Assembly: GCA_038211615.1 (NCBI GenBank)
Contig: JBBQVL010000008.1
Span: forward strand, 1-64,000
Length of the DNA stretch: 64,000 bases
Origin: DASWJZ01 sp038211615
GTDB lineage: Bacteria > Pseudomonadota > Alphaproteobacteria > Rhizobiales > Afifellaceae
Direction of reading: 5' to 3'
The position numbers and the translations under genes are program-made. Shown here in pieces: positions 27,100-35,039 of the stretch. Every line of letters begins with the position of its first letter. The first letter of the stretch is position 1. Below the pieces are notes generated by a model, which searched no databases, was not told the origin of the DNA, and worked only from the letters and a program-made list of their open reading frames with translations.

Positions 27100-27114
27100 T
27101 TATAGGAACTATAA
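27100..27114. promoter_or_regulatory. AT-rich palindrome between phaC and the divergent lipoprotein gene
   Basis: TTATAG-GAA-CTATAA, a perfect 6-bp inverted repeat, sits in the 107-bp divergent intergenic region, 44 bp from phaC and 50 bp from the lipoprotein start. Both arms resemble -10 boxes, so it could be an operator or a bidirectional -10. No matching -35 is convincing. Confidence 0.35.
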
Positions 27115-27163
27115 CACGCGAGATGACGAGTTTTCGGCCGCAAATGGCCGGTGGTGGACTGGC

Positions 27164-27580
27164 ATGAGTTCGCAGGCGAGCCGGGTGGCTTCGTTTCCCA
27201 TGGTGCTGATTGCGGCTCCCTGCCTCGCGCTGGCGCTTGCCGGATGCCTGGGCGTGGCGGGTCTCGAGAGGAGCGGCCAGCCCGCTCCGATCGCTGCCGC
27301 GAGCCCGGAGCGGGCCGCGGCAGTCGCTGAAATGCGCGCGCAGGCCGAGGCGGGCAACGGGATGCCGTTCCCGAATACGTTTCCGGCAGAGCAGACAGCG
27401 CGGCTTGCGGCGCGCGAGGAGCCGCGCCCGGTAGCCGAGGTGCAGGCGATCCAGGCGGAGCTGACCCTGATCGCCGAGCAGCGCGCGGCCACGAGCGACG
27501 CGAGCACGATCGCGGCACTCGACAAGCGCGCCAAAGAGCTCCGCCGGCTGGCACTGGCGGCGCAGCCGTTGCGCCGCTAG
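27164..27580 (+). CDS. Small putative lipoprotein of unknown function
   Basis: A 138-residue protein with a signal sequence and lipobox LAGC (MVLIAAPCLALALAGC). ATG 27164 is the likely start; ATG 27200 is possible. The mature part is Ala/Glu/Arg-rich and helical (AAVAEMRAQAEAG, VQAIQAELTLIAEQR, IAALDKRAKELRRLAL), probably coiled coil near the C-terminus. I do not recognise a family. It is transcribed away from phaC and followed 69 bp later by the aminotransferase-hom operon. Confidence 0.75.
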   Translation: MSSQASRVASFPMVLIAAPCLALALAGCLGVAGLERSGQPAPIAAASPERAAAVAEMRAQAEAGNGMPFPNTFPAEQTARLAAREEPRPVAEVQAIQAELTLIAEQRAATSDASTIAALDKRAKELRRLALAAQPLRR

Positions 27581-27649
27581 AGATTTTCGCCACCAACGGG
27601 AATGACTGCGGAAGTCGCAGGGGAAGCACGGGAGCGGTCGGGAAGCGTC

Positions 27650-28870
27650 ATGGAAGACTTTTATCGGGTCAGGCGGCTGCCGCCTTATGTCTTCGAGGAA
27701 GTGAACCGGATGAAGGCTGGCGCCCGCGCTGGCGGCGCCGACATCATCGACCTCGGCATGGGCAATCCCGACCTGCCGACGCCGCCGCACATCCTCGAGA
27801 AGCTGGTGGAAACCGTCTCCAGGCCGCGCACCAACCGCTATTCCGCCTCGCGCGGCATCGCCGGCCTGCGCCGCGCCCAGGCTGCCTATTACGCCCGCCG
27901 CTTTGGCGTGAAGCTCAATCCCGACCGTGAGGTCGTCGCCACTCTTGGCTCGAAGGAAGGCTTCGCCAACATGGCGCAGGCGATCACCGCGCCGGGCGAC
28001 GTGGCGCTGGTTCCGAGCCCGAGCTACCCGATCCACGCCTTCGGCTTCCTGATGGCGGGCGGCACGATCCGCCACGTGCCGGCGGAGCCGGGGCCCGAGT
28101 TCTTCGCGGCGCTCGAACGCGCCGTCCACCATTCGATCCCGAAGCCGATCGCGGTGATCCTCTGCTTCCCGGCCAATCCGACGGCCGCGGTGGCGGACCT
28201 CGATTTCTACCGCGACGTCGTCGCCTTCGCGCGACGGAACAATGTCTTCATCCTCTCCGACCTCGCCTATGCCGAGGTCTATTTCGACGACAACGATCCG
28301 CCGCCGTCCGTCCTGCAGGTGCCAGGCGCGATGGACGTGACGGTGGAGTTCACCTCCATGTCGAAGACGTTCTCGATGGCGGGGCTCCGGGTCGGCTTCG
28401 CCGTGGGCAACGAGCGGCTGATCGCGGCGCTGTCGCGGGTCAAATCCTACCTCGACTACGGCGCCTACACGCCGGTGCAGGTCGCCGCCACGGCGGCCCT
28501 CAACGGGCCTGACGAATGCATCCACGAGATGCGCGCCGTCTACCGCCGCCGCCGCGATGTCATGGTCGATACATTTGCGCGCGCGGGCTGGCCGATACCC
28601 GCGCCCTCCGCCAGCATGTTCGCGTGGGCGCCGATCCCGGAGCGCTTTCGTCCGCTCGGCAGCGTCGAGTTCGCCAAGCTCCTGATCGAGAAGGCCGACA
28701 CCGCGGTCGCGCCCGGGCTCGGCTTTGGCGAGCATGGGGAGGGCTATGTGCGCATCGCGCTGGTGGAGAACGAGCAGCGCACCCGGCAGGCCGCCCGCAA
28801 CATCGGCCGATTCCTTGCCTCGGCCGACAAAACATTGCACAACGTGGTGCCGATCAGCGCCACGGGCTGA
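27650..28870 (+). CDS. Aminotransferase class I/II (AlaC / LL-DAP aminotransferase-like)
   Basis: A 406-residue PLP enzyme of fold type I. ATG 27650 (MEDFYRVRRLPPYVF) matches the usual N-terminus; the frame extends to 27602. Visible landmarks are IDLGMGNPDLPTP, NRYSASRGIAGLR, ATLGSKEGFAN, CFPANPTAAV, the pyridine-ring Asp in FILSDLAYAEVYFDD, the Schiff-base Lys in SMSKTFSMAGLRVGF and the C-terminal Arg region GYVRIALVEN. Homologs are named LL-diaminopimelate aminotransferase or glutamate-pyruvate aminotransferase AlaC. Substrate cannot be settled. It lies 25 bp before hom in the conserved aminotransferase-hom-glpX-recJ order. Confidence 0.94.
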   Translation: MEDFYRVRRLPPYVFEEVNRMKAGARAGGADIIDLGMGNPDLPTPPHILEKLVETVSRPRTNRYSASRGIAGLRRAQAAYYARRFGVKLNPDREVVATLGSKEGFANMAQAITAPGDVALVPSPSYPIHAFGFLMAGGTIRHVPAEPGPEFFAALERAVHHSIPKPIAVILCFPANPTAAVADLDFYRDVVAFARRNNVFILSDLAYAEVYFDDNDPPPSVLQVPGAMDVTVEFTSMSKTFSMAGLRVGFAVGNERLIAALSRVKSYLDYGAYTPVQVAATAALNGPDECIHEMRAVYRRRRDVMVDTFARAGWPIPAPSASMFAWAPIPERFRPLGSVEFAKLLIEKADTAVAPGLGFGEHGEGYVRIALVENEQRTRQAARNIGRFLASADKTLHNVVPISATG

Positions 28871-28895
28871 TTTTCTCTAAGTCGGACAGGGACTT

Positions 28896-30209
28896 ATGAA
28901 CGCACCGCTCAGGCTCGGCATTGCGGGACTGGGCACGGTCGGTGCGTCCGTGGCGCGACTCCTGGAAAGCCACGGCGACGCCTTCGCCGCGCAGCTTGGA
29001 CGCTCGGTGCGGGTCGTCGCCGTCAGCGCGCGCAACCGCGACCGGCAGCGCGGTTTCTCCATGCAGGAAATTGCCTGGCACGACGATCCCGTCGGGCTGG
29101 CGCGCTCCAATTCCATCGACGTGTTCGTCGAACTGATGGGCGGCGAGGATGGCCCGGCGCATGCGAGCGTCCGCGCGGCCCTGGAAACCGGCAAGGGCGT
29201 CGTGACCGCCAACAAGGCGCTCCTCTCGCTGCACGGCGTGGCGCTGGCGCGGCTCGCCGAGGAGCGCGGCGCAGCTCTTTCTTTCGAGGCGGCGGTCGGC
29301 GGCGGCATCCCGATCATCAAGACGCTGCGCGAGGCGCTCGCCGGCAACCGGCTGACGCGCATCTACGGAATCCTGAACGGCACCTGCAATTTCATCCTGA
29401 CGCGCATGGAAGAGGGTGGCACTTACGCCGATGCGCTTAAGGAGGCGCAGGATCTGGGCTATGCAGAAGCCGATCCGAGCTTCGACGTCGAGGGGCTCGA
29501 CGCGGCGCAGAAGCTTGCCATCCTGACCAGCGTCGCCTTCGGCACCGAGATCGACCGCGAAAGCGTTTTCGTCGAGGGGATTTCCGCGATCGAGCCGGAG
29601 GACCTCGCCGCTGCGGAGGAGCTCGGCTACCGCATCAAGCTGCTCGGCGTGGCGCAGCGCACCGATTCCGGCATCGAGCAGCGCGTCCATCCGACCATGG
29701 TGCCGCGCGACCGCGACATCGCCCGCATCTCCGGCGTCACAAACGCGGTGGCGGTGGATGGCGACTTCATCGGATCGGTGATCCTCTCCGGCCCCGGCGC
29801 GGGCGGCAACGCCACTGCCTCGGCGGTGGTGGGCGACATCATCGACCTCGCGCGCGGGGTCCGCGTGCCGCCGCTCGGCCGGCCGGTCGCAAGCCTCGCG
29901 CCCTACCGGCAGGCGCGCATGCAGGCGCACGAGGGCGGCTACTATCTCCGCCTCAAGATCCGCGACAAGCCGGGCGCCTTCGCGGCGATCGCGCGGCGCA
30001 TGGCGGAGGCCGGCATCTCGCTCGATTCCATCCTGCAGCGGAACCGGCCGATCGGCACGGCGCCAAAGCGGAGCGCCGAAGAGGTGCAATCCGTCACGAT
30101 CATCACGCACTCCACCACGGAAGAGACGGTGCGCGGCGCGCTCGCCAACATCGAGGCGGATGGCGGCGTCTTCGGCCGGCCGCAGATGATCCGGATCGAG
30201 GCGCTCTGA
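28896..30209 (+). CDS. hom: Homoserine dehydrogenase with ACT domain
   Basis: A 437-residue NAD(P)-dependent enzyme that reduces aspartate semialdehyde to homoserine for threonine and methionine synthesis. The Rossmann loop is GLGTVG (11-16). The catalytic domain shows VVTANKALL, FEAAVGGGIPIIKTLREAL, YGILNGTCNFIL and GYAEADPSFDVEGLDAAQKLAIL. A C-terminal ACT domain begins at YYLRLKIRDKPGAFA and is the expected site of threonine feedback. Its stop overlaps the glpX start (TGATG). Confidence 0.98.
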   Translation: MNAPLRLGIAGLGTVGASVARLLESHGDAFAAQLGRSVRVVAVSARNRDRQRGFSMQEIAWHDDPVGLARSNSIDVFVELMGGEDGPAHASVRAALETGKGVVTANKALLSLHGVALARLAEERGAALSFEAAVGGGIPIIKTLREALAGNRLTRIYGILNGTCNFILTRMEEGGTYADALKEAQDLGYAEADPSFDVEGLDAAQKLAILTSVAFGTEIDRESVFVEGISAIEPEDLAAAEELGYRIKLLGVAQRTDSGIEQRVHPTMVPRDRDIARISGVTNAVAVDGDFIGSVILSGPGAGGNATASAVVGDIIDLARGVRVPPLGRPVASLAPYRQARMQAHEGGYYLRLKIRDKPGAFAAIARRMAEAGISLDSILQRNRPIGTAPKRSAEEVQSVTIITHSTTEETVRGALANIEADGGVFGRPQMIRIEAL

Positions 30210-31183
30210 TGCCGCGCGACGAGGCGGGCGCCATGGACCGGATGCTGACGCTGGAACTCGTCCGCGTCACCGAGCGCGCGGCAATCGCGGCGGCGGCGGT
30301 GCGCGGGCGCGGCGACGAGCAGCGCGCCGACCAGGCGGCGGTGGAGGCGATGTGGGCGGAGCTGAACCGCCTCGACATCCGCGGCCGCATCGTCGTCGGC
30401 GAAGGCGAGCGCGACGTGGCTCCGAAGCTCTACGTCGGCGAGGAAATGGGCACGGGCGAGGGGCCGGAGGTGGACATCGCCTGCGACCCGCTCGACGGCC
30501 GCACGCTCTGCGCCAAGAACCTGCCGAATTCGCTCGCCGCAATCGCCATTACCCGGCGCGGCGGTCTGCTCCACGCGCCGGACGTCTATATGGACAAGAT
30601 CGCCATCGGCCCCGGCTATCCGGCCGATCTCGTCGACCTGCAGATGCCGCCGGCGGATGCCATCAAGCGCCTGGCGGAAGCGAAAGGCGTAAAGCCGAGC
30701 GCGATCTCAGCCTGCATTCTCGACCGGCCGCGTCACGCCGCGCTGATCGAGGCGGTGCGCGCCACCGGTGCGTCGATCCGGCTGGTCGGCGACGGAGACG
30801 TGGCCGGAATCATCCACACCACCGATCCGGAGACGACCGGCATCGACATCTATCTCGGCAGCGGCGGCGCTCCCGAAGGCGTGCTCGCGGCGGCGGCGCT
30901 TCGCTGCATCGGCGGCCAGATGCGCGGCCGCCTGATCCTCGACAGTGACGACAAGCGGCAGCGCGCCGAGGCGCACGGTATTCGCGATCTGCGCCGCGTC
31001 TATAGGGCCGAGGACATGGCGTCGGGGGACGTGCTCTTCGCCGCGACCGGCATCACTGACGGCAGCCTTTTCGGCGGCGTCCGCTTCGGCCGCGGAACGG
31101 CAACTACGTTCTCGATCGTCACCCGTTCCGAAACGGGCACGCAGCGCTGGGTGCGGGCAAAGCACCGGAACGGACACAGTTAG
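30209..31183 (+). CDS. glpX: Class II fructose-1,6-bisphosphatase
   Basis: A 324-residue GlpX-type phosphatase that makes fructose-6-phosphate in gluconeogenesis; some members also act on sedoheptulose bisphosphate. Signature segments are RIVVGEGERD, CDPLDGRTLCAKN, DVYMDKIAIGPGY and GSGGAPEGVLAAAALRCIGGQM. ATG 30209 overlaps the hom stop; MDRML at 30233 is a possible shorter start. The conserved linkage with hom and recJ is typical of Hyphomicrobiales. The gene is followed by palindromic repeats. Confidence 0.97.
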   Translation: MPRDEAGAMDRMLTLELVRVTERAAIAAAAVRGRGDEQRADQAAVEAMWAELNRLDIRGRIVVGEGERDVAPKLYVGEEMGTGEGPEVDIACDPLDGRTLCAKNLPNSLAAIAITRRGGLLHAPDVYMDKIAIGPGYPADLVDLQMPPADAIKRLAEAKGVKPSAISACILDRPRHAALIEAVRATGASIRLVGDGDVAGIIHTTDPETTGIDIYLGSGGAPEGVLAAAALRCIGGQMRGRLILDSDDKRQRAEAHGIRDLRRVYRAEDMASGDVLFAATGITDGSLFGGVRFGRGTATTFSIVTRSETGTQRWVRAKHRNGHS

Positions 31184-31192
31184 GCGTCTGAG

Positions 31193-31292
31193 CCCTCTCC
31201 CCCCTTGTGGGGAGAGGGTTGGGTGAGGGGTGTCTAACGTAAAGTGGGACGGAGAGACCCCGCCCCCAGCCCCTCCCCGCGAGGGGGAGGGG
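31193..31292. repeat. Pair of rhizobial-type intergenic palindromes
   Basis: Two GC-rich hairpins lie back to back after glpX. The first is CCCTCTCCCC / GGGGAGAGGG (31193-31202, 31209-31218) with GGGTGAGGGG following. The second is CCCCTCCCC / GGGGAGGGG (31270-31278, 31284-31292). Translated on the minus strand they give SPLPLAGRGWGRG and SPNPLPTRGER, the familiar read-through of dispersed palindromic elements common between genes in Hyphomicrobiales genomes. They may also end or stabilise the glpX message. Confidence 0.7.
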
Positions 31293-31305
31293 AGATGGAT
31301 CAGCG

Positions 31306-31518
31306 ATGGACGCGCTCACCCTCTTCGGCCTTCTCGCTGTCAGCGCCATGCTCGTCTTCTACGCCATCGAGCGGCGCAGCCCGTGGTTCATCCTCGCCTT
31401 CGCCGGTGCGTGCCTGCTCGCGTCGATCTACGGCTTCCTGAGCGGAGCCTGGCCATTCGGCGTGGTCGAGGCCATCTGGGCACTGGTGGCGCTTCGCCGC
31501 TGGCAAAAGGCACGTTGA
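31306..31518 (+). CDS. Small conserved membrane protein
   Basis: A 70-residue protein with two or three hydrophobic helices (LFGLLAVSAMLVFYAI, FILAFAGACLLASIYGFL, WPFGVVEAIWALVAL) ending RRWQKAR. The pattern AIERRSPWFILAFA and SGAWPFGVVEAIWA, with short loops, looks like a small protein conserved in rhizobia next to recJ. Function is unknown. It starts just after the second palindromic repeat and ends 51 bp before recJ. Confidence 0.8.
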   Translation: MDALTLFGLLAVSAMLVFYAIERRSPWFILAFAGACLLASIYGFLSGAWPFGVVEAIWALVALRRWQKAR

Positions 31519-31569
31519 AAACCCCTGCACTCGACCTTCGGGGCGGAAGCATCGCTATAATGACGAATC

Positions 31570-33381
31570 ATGTTGGCATTGGCTGAAGACCGGTCGCTCG
31601 ACCGGCATTTCCTCGGAGTGGCGCGCTCGTTGACCGGGCGGGCGTGGCGGGGGCGGCTGGACCCGCGCGGTGAGGCGGTCGCGACCGCCATGGCGCAGCG
31701 CGGCATCGCCTCGGAAATCCTGGCGCGTGTGTTGGTCGGGCGCGGCGTCGGGCTCGAAAATGCCGCCGCTTATCTGTCGCCGTCGCTGCGGCAGGACCTG
31801 CCCGATCCTTCGTCGCTGAAGGACATGGACGCGGCCGCCACGCGGCTTGCCGATGCCGTTGAACGGCGCGAGCCGATCGCGATTTTTGGCGACTACGACG
31901 TGGATGGCGCGACTTCCGCCGCGCTGATGCACAACGTCCTCGCCGCACTCGGCGACAAGCCGCGCATCTATATCCCCGACCGCATCTTCGAGGGCTACGG
32001 CCCGAACCCCGAGGCGATCGACGGCCTGATCGACGGCGGCGCGAAGCTCATTGTCTGCGTCGATTGCGGCTCGACCAGCTTCGATGCGCTGAATCGGGCG
32101 AAGGAGCGCGGCGTTGACGTGGTCGTGCTCGACCATCACCAGGTCGGGATGGACCTGCCGCCGGCTGTCGCGATCGTCAATCCAAGCCGCCCTGACGATG
32201 TTTCCGGCCAGGGCAATCTCGCGGCGGTGGGCGTGACGTTCCTGACCGCCGTGGCGCTGCTCCGCGAGCTTCGGCGGCGCGGGTTCGCGAGTGCGTTGCC
32301 GGACCTCCTGCCGCTGCTGGAGCTGGTCGCCTTCGGCACCGTCTGCGACATGGTTCCCTTGAGCGGGCTGAACCGGGCGCTCGTCAACAAGGGTCTGATC
32401 GCGCTCCGCCATACCGAGCGGATCGGCCTTCGCGCGCTCATCAACGCTTCGCGGCTGAAGAGCCCGCCGGATTGCGGGCATCTCGGCTTCCTGCTCGGGC
32501 CGCGGATCAACGCGGGCGGGCGGATCGGCGAGGCGACGCTCGGGGCGCGGCTGCTGACCGCGGACGAGCCGATGGAGGCCGAGCGGATCGCGGTTCTGCT
32601 CGACCGGCTGAATGGCGAGCGGCAGGCAATCGAGGCGGCGGCGGTCGCCGAAGCGATGGCCGAGGCGGACGCCGAGGCCGGCTCGGGCGACGGTCCGGCG
32701 GTGCTCGTCGCAAGCCGCGACGGATGGCATCCGGGTGTGGTCGGGCTGGTCGCCGCGCGGCTGAAGGAGCGCTTCTCCCGGCCCTCCTTCGCGATCGCCT
32801 GGAATGGAGACATCGGCACCGGCTCGGGCCGCTCGGTCGCCGGCGTCGATATCGGCGCGGCGGTGCGCGCTGCCGTGGAGCAGGGCATCCTCGTGAAGGG
32901 CGGCGGTCACGCGATGGCCGCCGGCATCACCATCGCACGCGACAGGCTGGCGGCGCTGCGGGCGTTCCTGGAGGAGCGGCTCGCGCCACAGGTGAGGGCC
33001 GCGGAAGCCGACCGCGACCTGGAGATCGACGCGGCGCTGACCGAAAGCGGTGCGACCGTCGCGCTGGTGGAAGACCTCGATCGCGCCGGCCCCTACGGCA
33101 ACGGCAATCCGGCCCCGGTCTTCGCGCTTCCCGCCCACCGCGTCGCGTTCGCCGACATCGCCGGCAACGGGCATGTGCGGTTGAGCCTCGCCTCGGGAGG
33201 CGGCGGCACGCTGAAGGCTATTGCCTTCCGCGCCGCGGAGGCGCCGCTCGGCCGCGCGCTGCTTGCCGCTCGCGGCAAGCCGCTGCATGTGGCCGGCACG
33301 CTGTCGCTCGACCATTTCGGCGGCAGCGCGCGGCCGCAGCTCCGCGTAATCGACGCCGCCGATCCGGTCGGAAGGTTCTGA
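31570..33381 (+). CDS. recJ: Single-stranded-DNA exonuclease RecJ
   Basis: A 603-residue 5'-3' exonuclease used in recombination and mismatch repair. The DHH phosphoesterase motifs are DYDVDG (108-113), CVDCGST, and DHH (188-190). The DHHA1 domain carries DGWHPGVVGLVAARLKERF, GSGRSVAGVDI and GGGHAMAAG, and the C-terminal OB-like domain includes GPYGNGNPAPVF. All metal-binding residues appear intact. It is convergent with the DUF1127 gene, 7 bp apart. Confidence 0.97.
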   Translation: MLALAEDRSLDRHFLGVARSLTGRAWRGRLDPRGEAVATAMAQRGIASEILARVLVGRGVGLENAAAYLSPSLRQDLPDPSSLKDMDAAATRLADAVERREPIAIFGDYDVDGATSAALMHNVLAALGDKPRIYIPDRIFEGYGPNPEAIDGLIDGGAKLIVCVDCGSTSFDALNRAKERGVDVVVLDHHQVGMDLPPAVAIVNPSRPDDVSGQGNLAAVGVTFLTAVALLRELRRRGFASALPDLLPLLELVAFGTVCDMVPLSGLNRALVNKGLIALRHTERIGLRALINASRLKSPPDCGHLGFLLGPRINAGGRIGEATLGARLLTADEPMEAERIAVLLDRLNGERQAIEAAAVAEAMAEADAEAGSGDGPAVLVASRDGWHPGVVGLVAARLKERFSRPSFAIAWNGDIGTGSGRSVAGVDIGAAVRAAVEQGILVKGGGHAMAAGITIARDRLAALRAFLEERLAPQVRAAEADRDLEIDAALTESGATVALVEDLDRAGPYGNGNPAPVFALPAHRVAFADIAGNGHVRLSLASGGGGTLKAIAFRAAEAPLGRALLAARGKPLHVAGTLSLDHFGGSARPQLRVIDAADPVGRF

Positions 33382-33388
33382 GCCGGCC

Positions 33389-33649
33389 CTAGCGGCCGAT
33401 GAAGACGAGCCGCGCGGTGCCGCTGTGCGTCTGCACGACCCAGTCCACGAGGGCCGGGCGCGAGCGGCGGAGATTGCCGGCGTTGAACCCGATGTCGTCG
33501 AGCGTGCGTGCGTCGAGGTCGGCCAGCAGAATGTGCGTCCGCCGGCGCGTCCAGTCCTGCCGCAGGCGCGCAACGAGACGTGAGAGGATTGCGGCAAGGC
33601 CGCTCGGGCGGGAGCTTTCGGCGCTCCAGGTTGCCGTATTCGTCGTCAT
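33389..33649 (-). CDS. DUF1127 small Arg-rich protein
   Basis: An 86-residue protein with the DUF1127 (YjiS-like) core, seen as RQDWTRRRTHILLADLDARTLDDIGFNAG in two runs. Small DUF1127 proteins in Agrobacterium and other alphaproteobacteria affect phosphate and carbon metabolism and RNA turnover. This one is somewhat longer than the 45-50-residue members and has an extra C-terminal stretch ending in RLVFIGR. No partner is adjacent. Confidence 0.85.
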   Translation of the reverse strand: MTTNTATWSAESSRPSGLAAILSRLVARLRQDWTRRRTHILLADLDARTLDDIGFNAGNLRRSRPALVDWVVQTHSGTARLVFIGR

Positions 33650-33798
33650 GATTTTCGTTCCTGAGATTGAGGCCGCCGCGTAGCCCGGATGTGTTTCGAA
33701 TTTGTGTCTTTCGCGCGGAAATCCCGTTTCTCAGCCGGCCGCAAGGCAGCCATGCAAATTTGGAGTGGCCGGCGTCCGATTGCGCGGGTTCGGCCGGG

Positions 33799-34863
33799 CT
33801 AGGCGCGGCGCAGTCGCGTCGATGCGATACGGGGCGGGGCGGTGCTGTCCCGGACGATGAGCGGCGCCTCGAGCTTCAGGCTTTTCGGCCGCGACGATTG
33901 GCTCAGCGCCTCGATCAGGGCGCGCGCTCCGCTTCGCCCGATCTCGTGCCGCGGCTGCTGGATGGTGGTGAGCGTCGGGGTGACGAACTCGGCGAACTCG
34001 ATGCCGTCGAAGCCGACAACGGAGAGGTCCTCCGGCACCCGGACGCCGCCCTGCATGACCGTCTTCATGAAGGAGATCGCCATGGAATCGCTGGCCGCGT
34101 AGACCGCCGTCGGCCGTTTCCTGGACGCGAGGAATTCGTGAGCTGCCTTGATGCCCGACTCGATCATGAAGCTGCCTTGCCAGAAGGTGGCGTCGGCGGG
34201 ATCGAGCCCCGCGGCGAGCAACCCGCTCAGAAAGCCCTCGCGGCGTCCGATCTCGTTGCGGTTTCCGGCCGGGCCGGAGAGATATCCGAAGCTTCGGTGG
34301 CCGAGCGATACCAGGTGCTCCACCACGGTGAGCGAGGCCTTGTGGTCGTCGACCATGATGGAAGGAAAGGCACCGCCGATGTCGACGCAGATGGTCGCCA
34401 TCGGCACGCCTGCCTCGCTCATCAGCCTGCCGCCGCCGGTTGGCACGCGCCCGCTCATCAGAAGCACGGCGTCGACCTGTCCGGCGAAGACCAGATCCAC
34501 GTAACGCGCCTCGCGCTCCGGCCGGTTGTCGAGGTTGCCGATGATGATGCCGTAGCCGTGCTCCACGAGCTCATCGTCGATGCCGCGCAAGACCTCGGCA
34601 AAGAAGGCGTTGGCGATGTTCGGGACGACGACCAGCACCATCATCGAGCGGCGGGCGCGCAGGTTGCGCGCCGCCATGTTCGGCGTGTAGCCGGTGTCCT
34701 TGATCGCGGCGAGCACGCGACCGCGAGCCTCGTCGCTGACGAGCGCAGGGGAGGCGAGTGTCCGGCTGACAGTCGCGGTGGAGACGCCCGCGCGCTTCGC
34801 CACGTCGTGGATGGTCGCCGGGCGACGCGAACTCTGACGGCGGTGCTCGGGCTGCTTCCTCAT
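33799..34863 (-). CDS. LacI-family transcriptional repressor of the sugar ABC operon
   Basis: A 354-residue regulator. The N-terminal helix-turn-helix is ATIHDVAKRAGVSTATVSRTL, with the hinge helix NMAARNLRARRS, followed by a periplasmic-binding-protein-like effector domain (MVLVVVPNIANAFFAEVLRGI to DLSVVGFDGIEFAEFVTPTLTTI). ATG 34863 is preferred; the frame runs to 34914. It diverges from the sugar transporter operon and faces a LacI-type operator at 34945-34958. It probably represses that operon until a sugar or sugar phosphate binds. Confidence 0.95.
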   Translation of the reverse strand: MRKQPEHRRQSSRRPATIHDVAKRAGVSTATVSRTLASPALVSDEARGRVLAAIKDTGYTPNMAARNLRARRSMMVLVVVPNIANAFFAEVLRGIDDELVEHGYGIIIGNLDNRPEREARYVDLVFAGQVDAVLLMSGRVPTGGGRLMSEAGVPMATICVDIGGAFPSIMVDDHKASLTVVEHLVSLGHRSFGYLSGPAGNRNEIGRREGFLSGLLAAGLDPADATFWQGSFMIESGIKAAHEFLASRKRPTAVYAASDSMAISFMKTVMQGGVRVPEDLSVVGFDGIEFAEFVTPTLTTIQQPRHEIGRSGARALIEALSQSSRPKSLKLEAPLIVRDSTAPPRIASTRLRRA

Positions 34864-34913
34864 GCCATCAACAATTTTTGCGCGCGCCGCCACACGCCCG
34901 CTGGTAGAAGGCA

Positions 34914-34958
34914 TTGACAGCGTCGATTTAGATTTTACACTCTATGTAAACGATTACA
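34914..34958 (+). promoter_or_regulatory. Promoter and LacI-type operator of the sugar ABC operon
   Basis: A perfect -35 TTGACA (34914-34919) and a -10-like TACACT (34936-34941) are 16 bases apart. Directly downstream, at the expected transcription start, lies TGTAA-ACGA-TTACA (34945-34958). This has 5-bp inverted arms around a central CG, the usual form of LacI/GalR-family operators. A repressor bound here would block initiation. The transcript leader before the binding-protein gene would be about 90 bases. Confidence 0.65.
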
Positions 34959-35039
34959 AGAAAAGCAGTCCAACTGCTTCTTCAATCAAAGGGAAAACGG
35001 CGTGCCGGAAAACGGAGCACGTCGCAACGGAGGAAATCA

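Noticed and set aside
31119..31349. Minus-strand frame of 76 codons over the glpX palindromes
   Set aside because: The translation SPLPLAGRG...NPLPTRGER is the known read-through of palindromic repeats, not a protein.
31555..33597. Minus-strand frame of 680 codons over recJ
   Set aside because: Antisense shadow of recJ with no recognisable domain.
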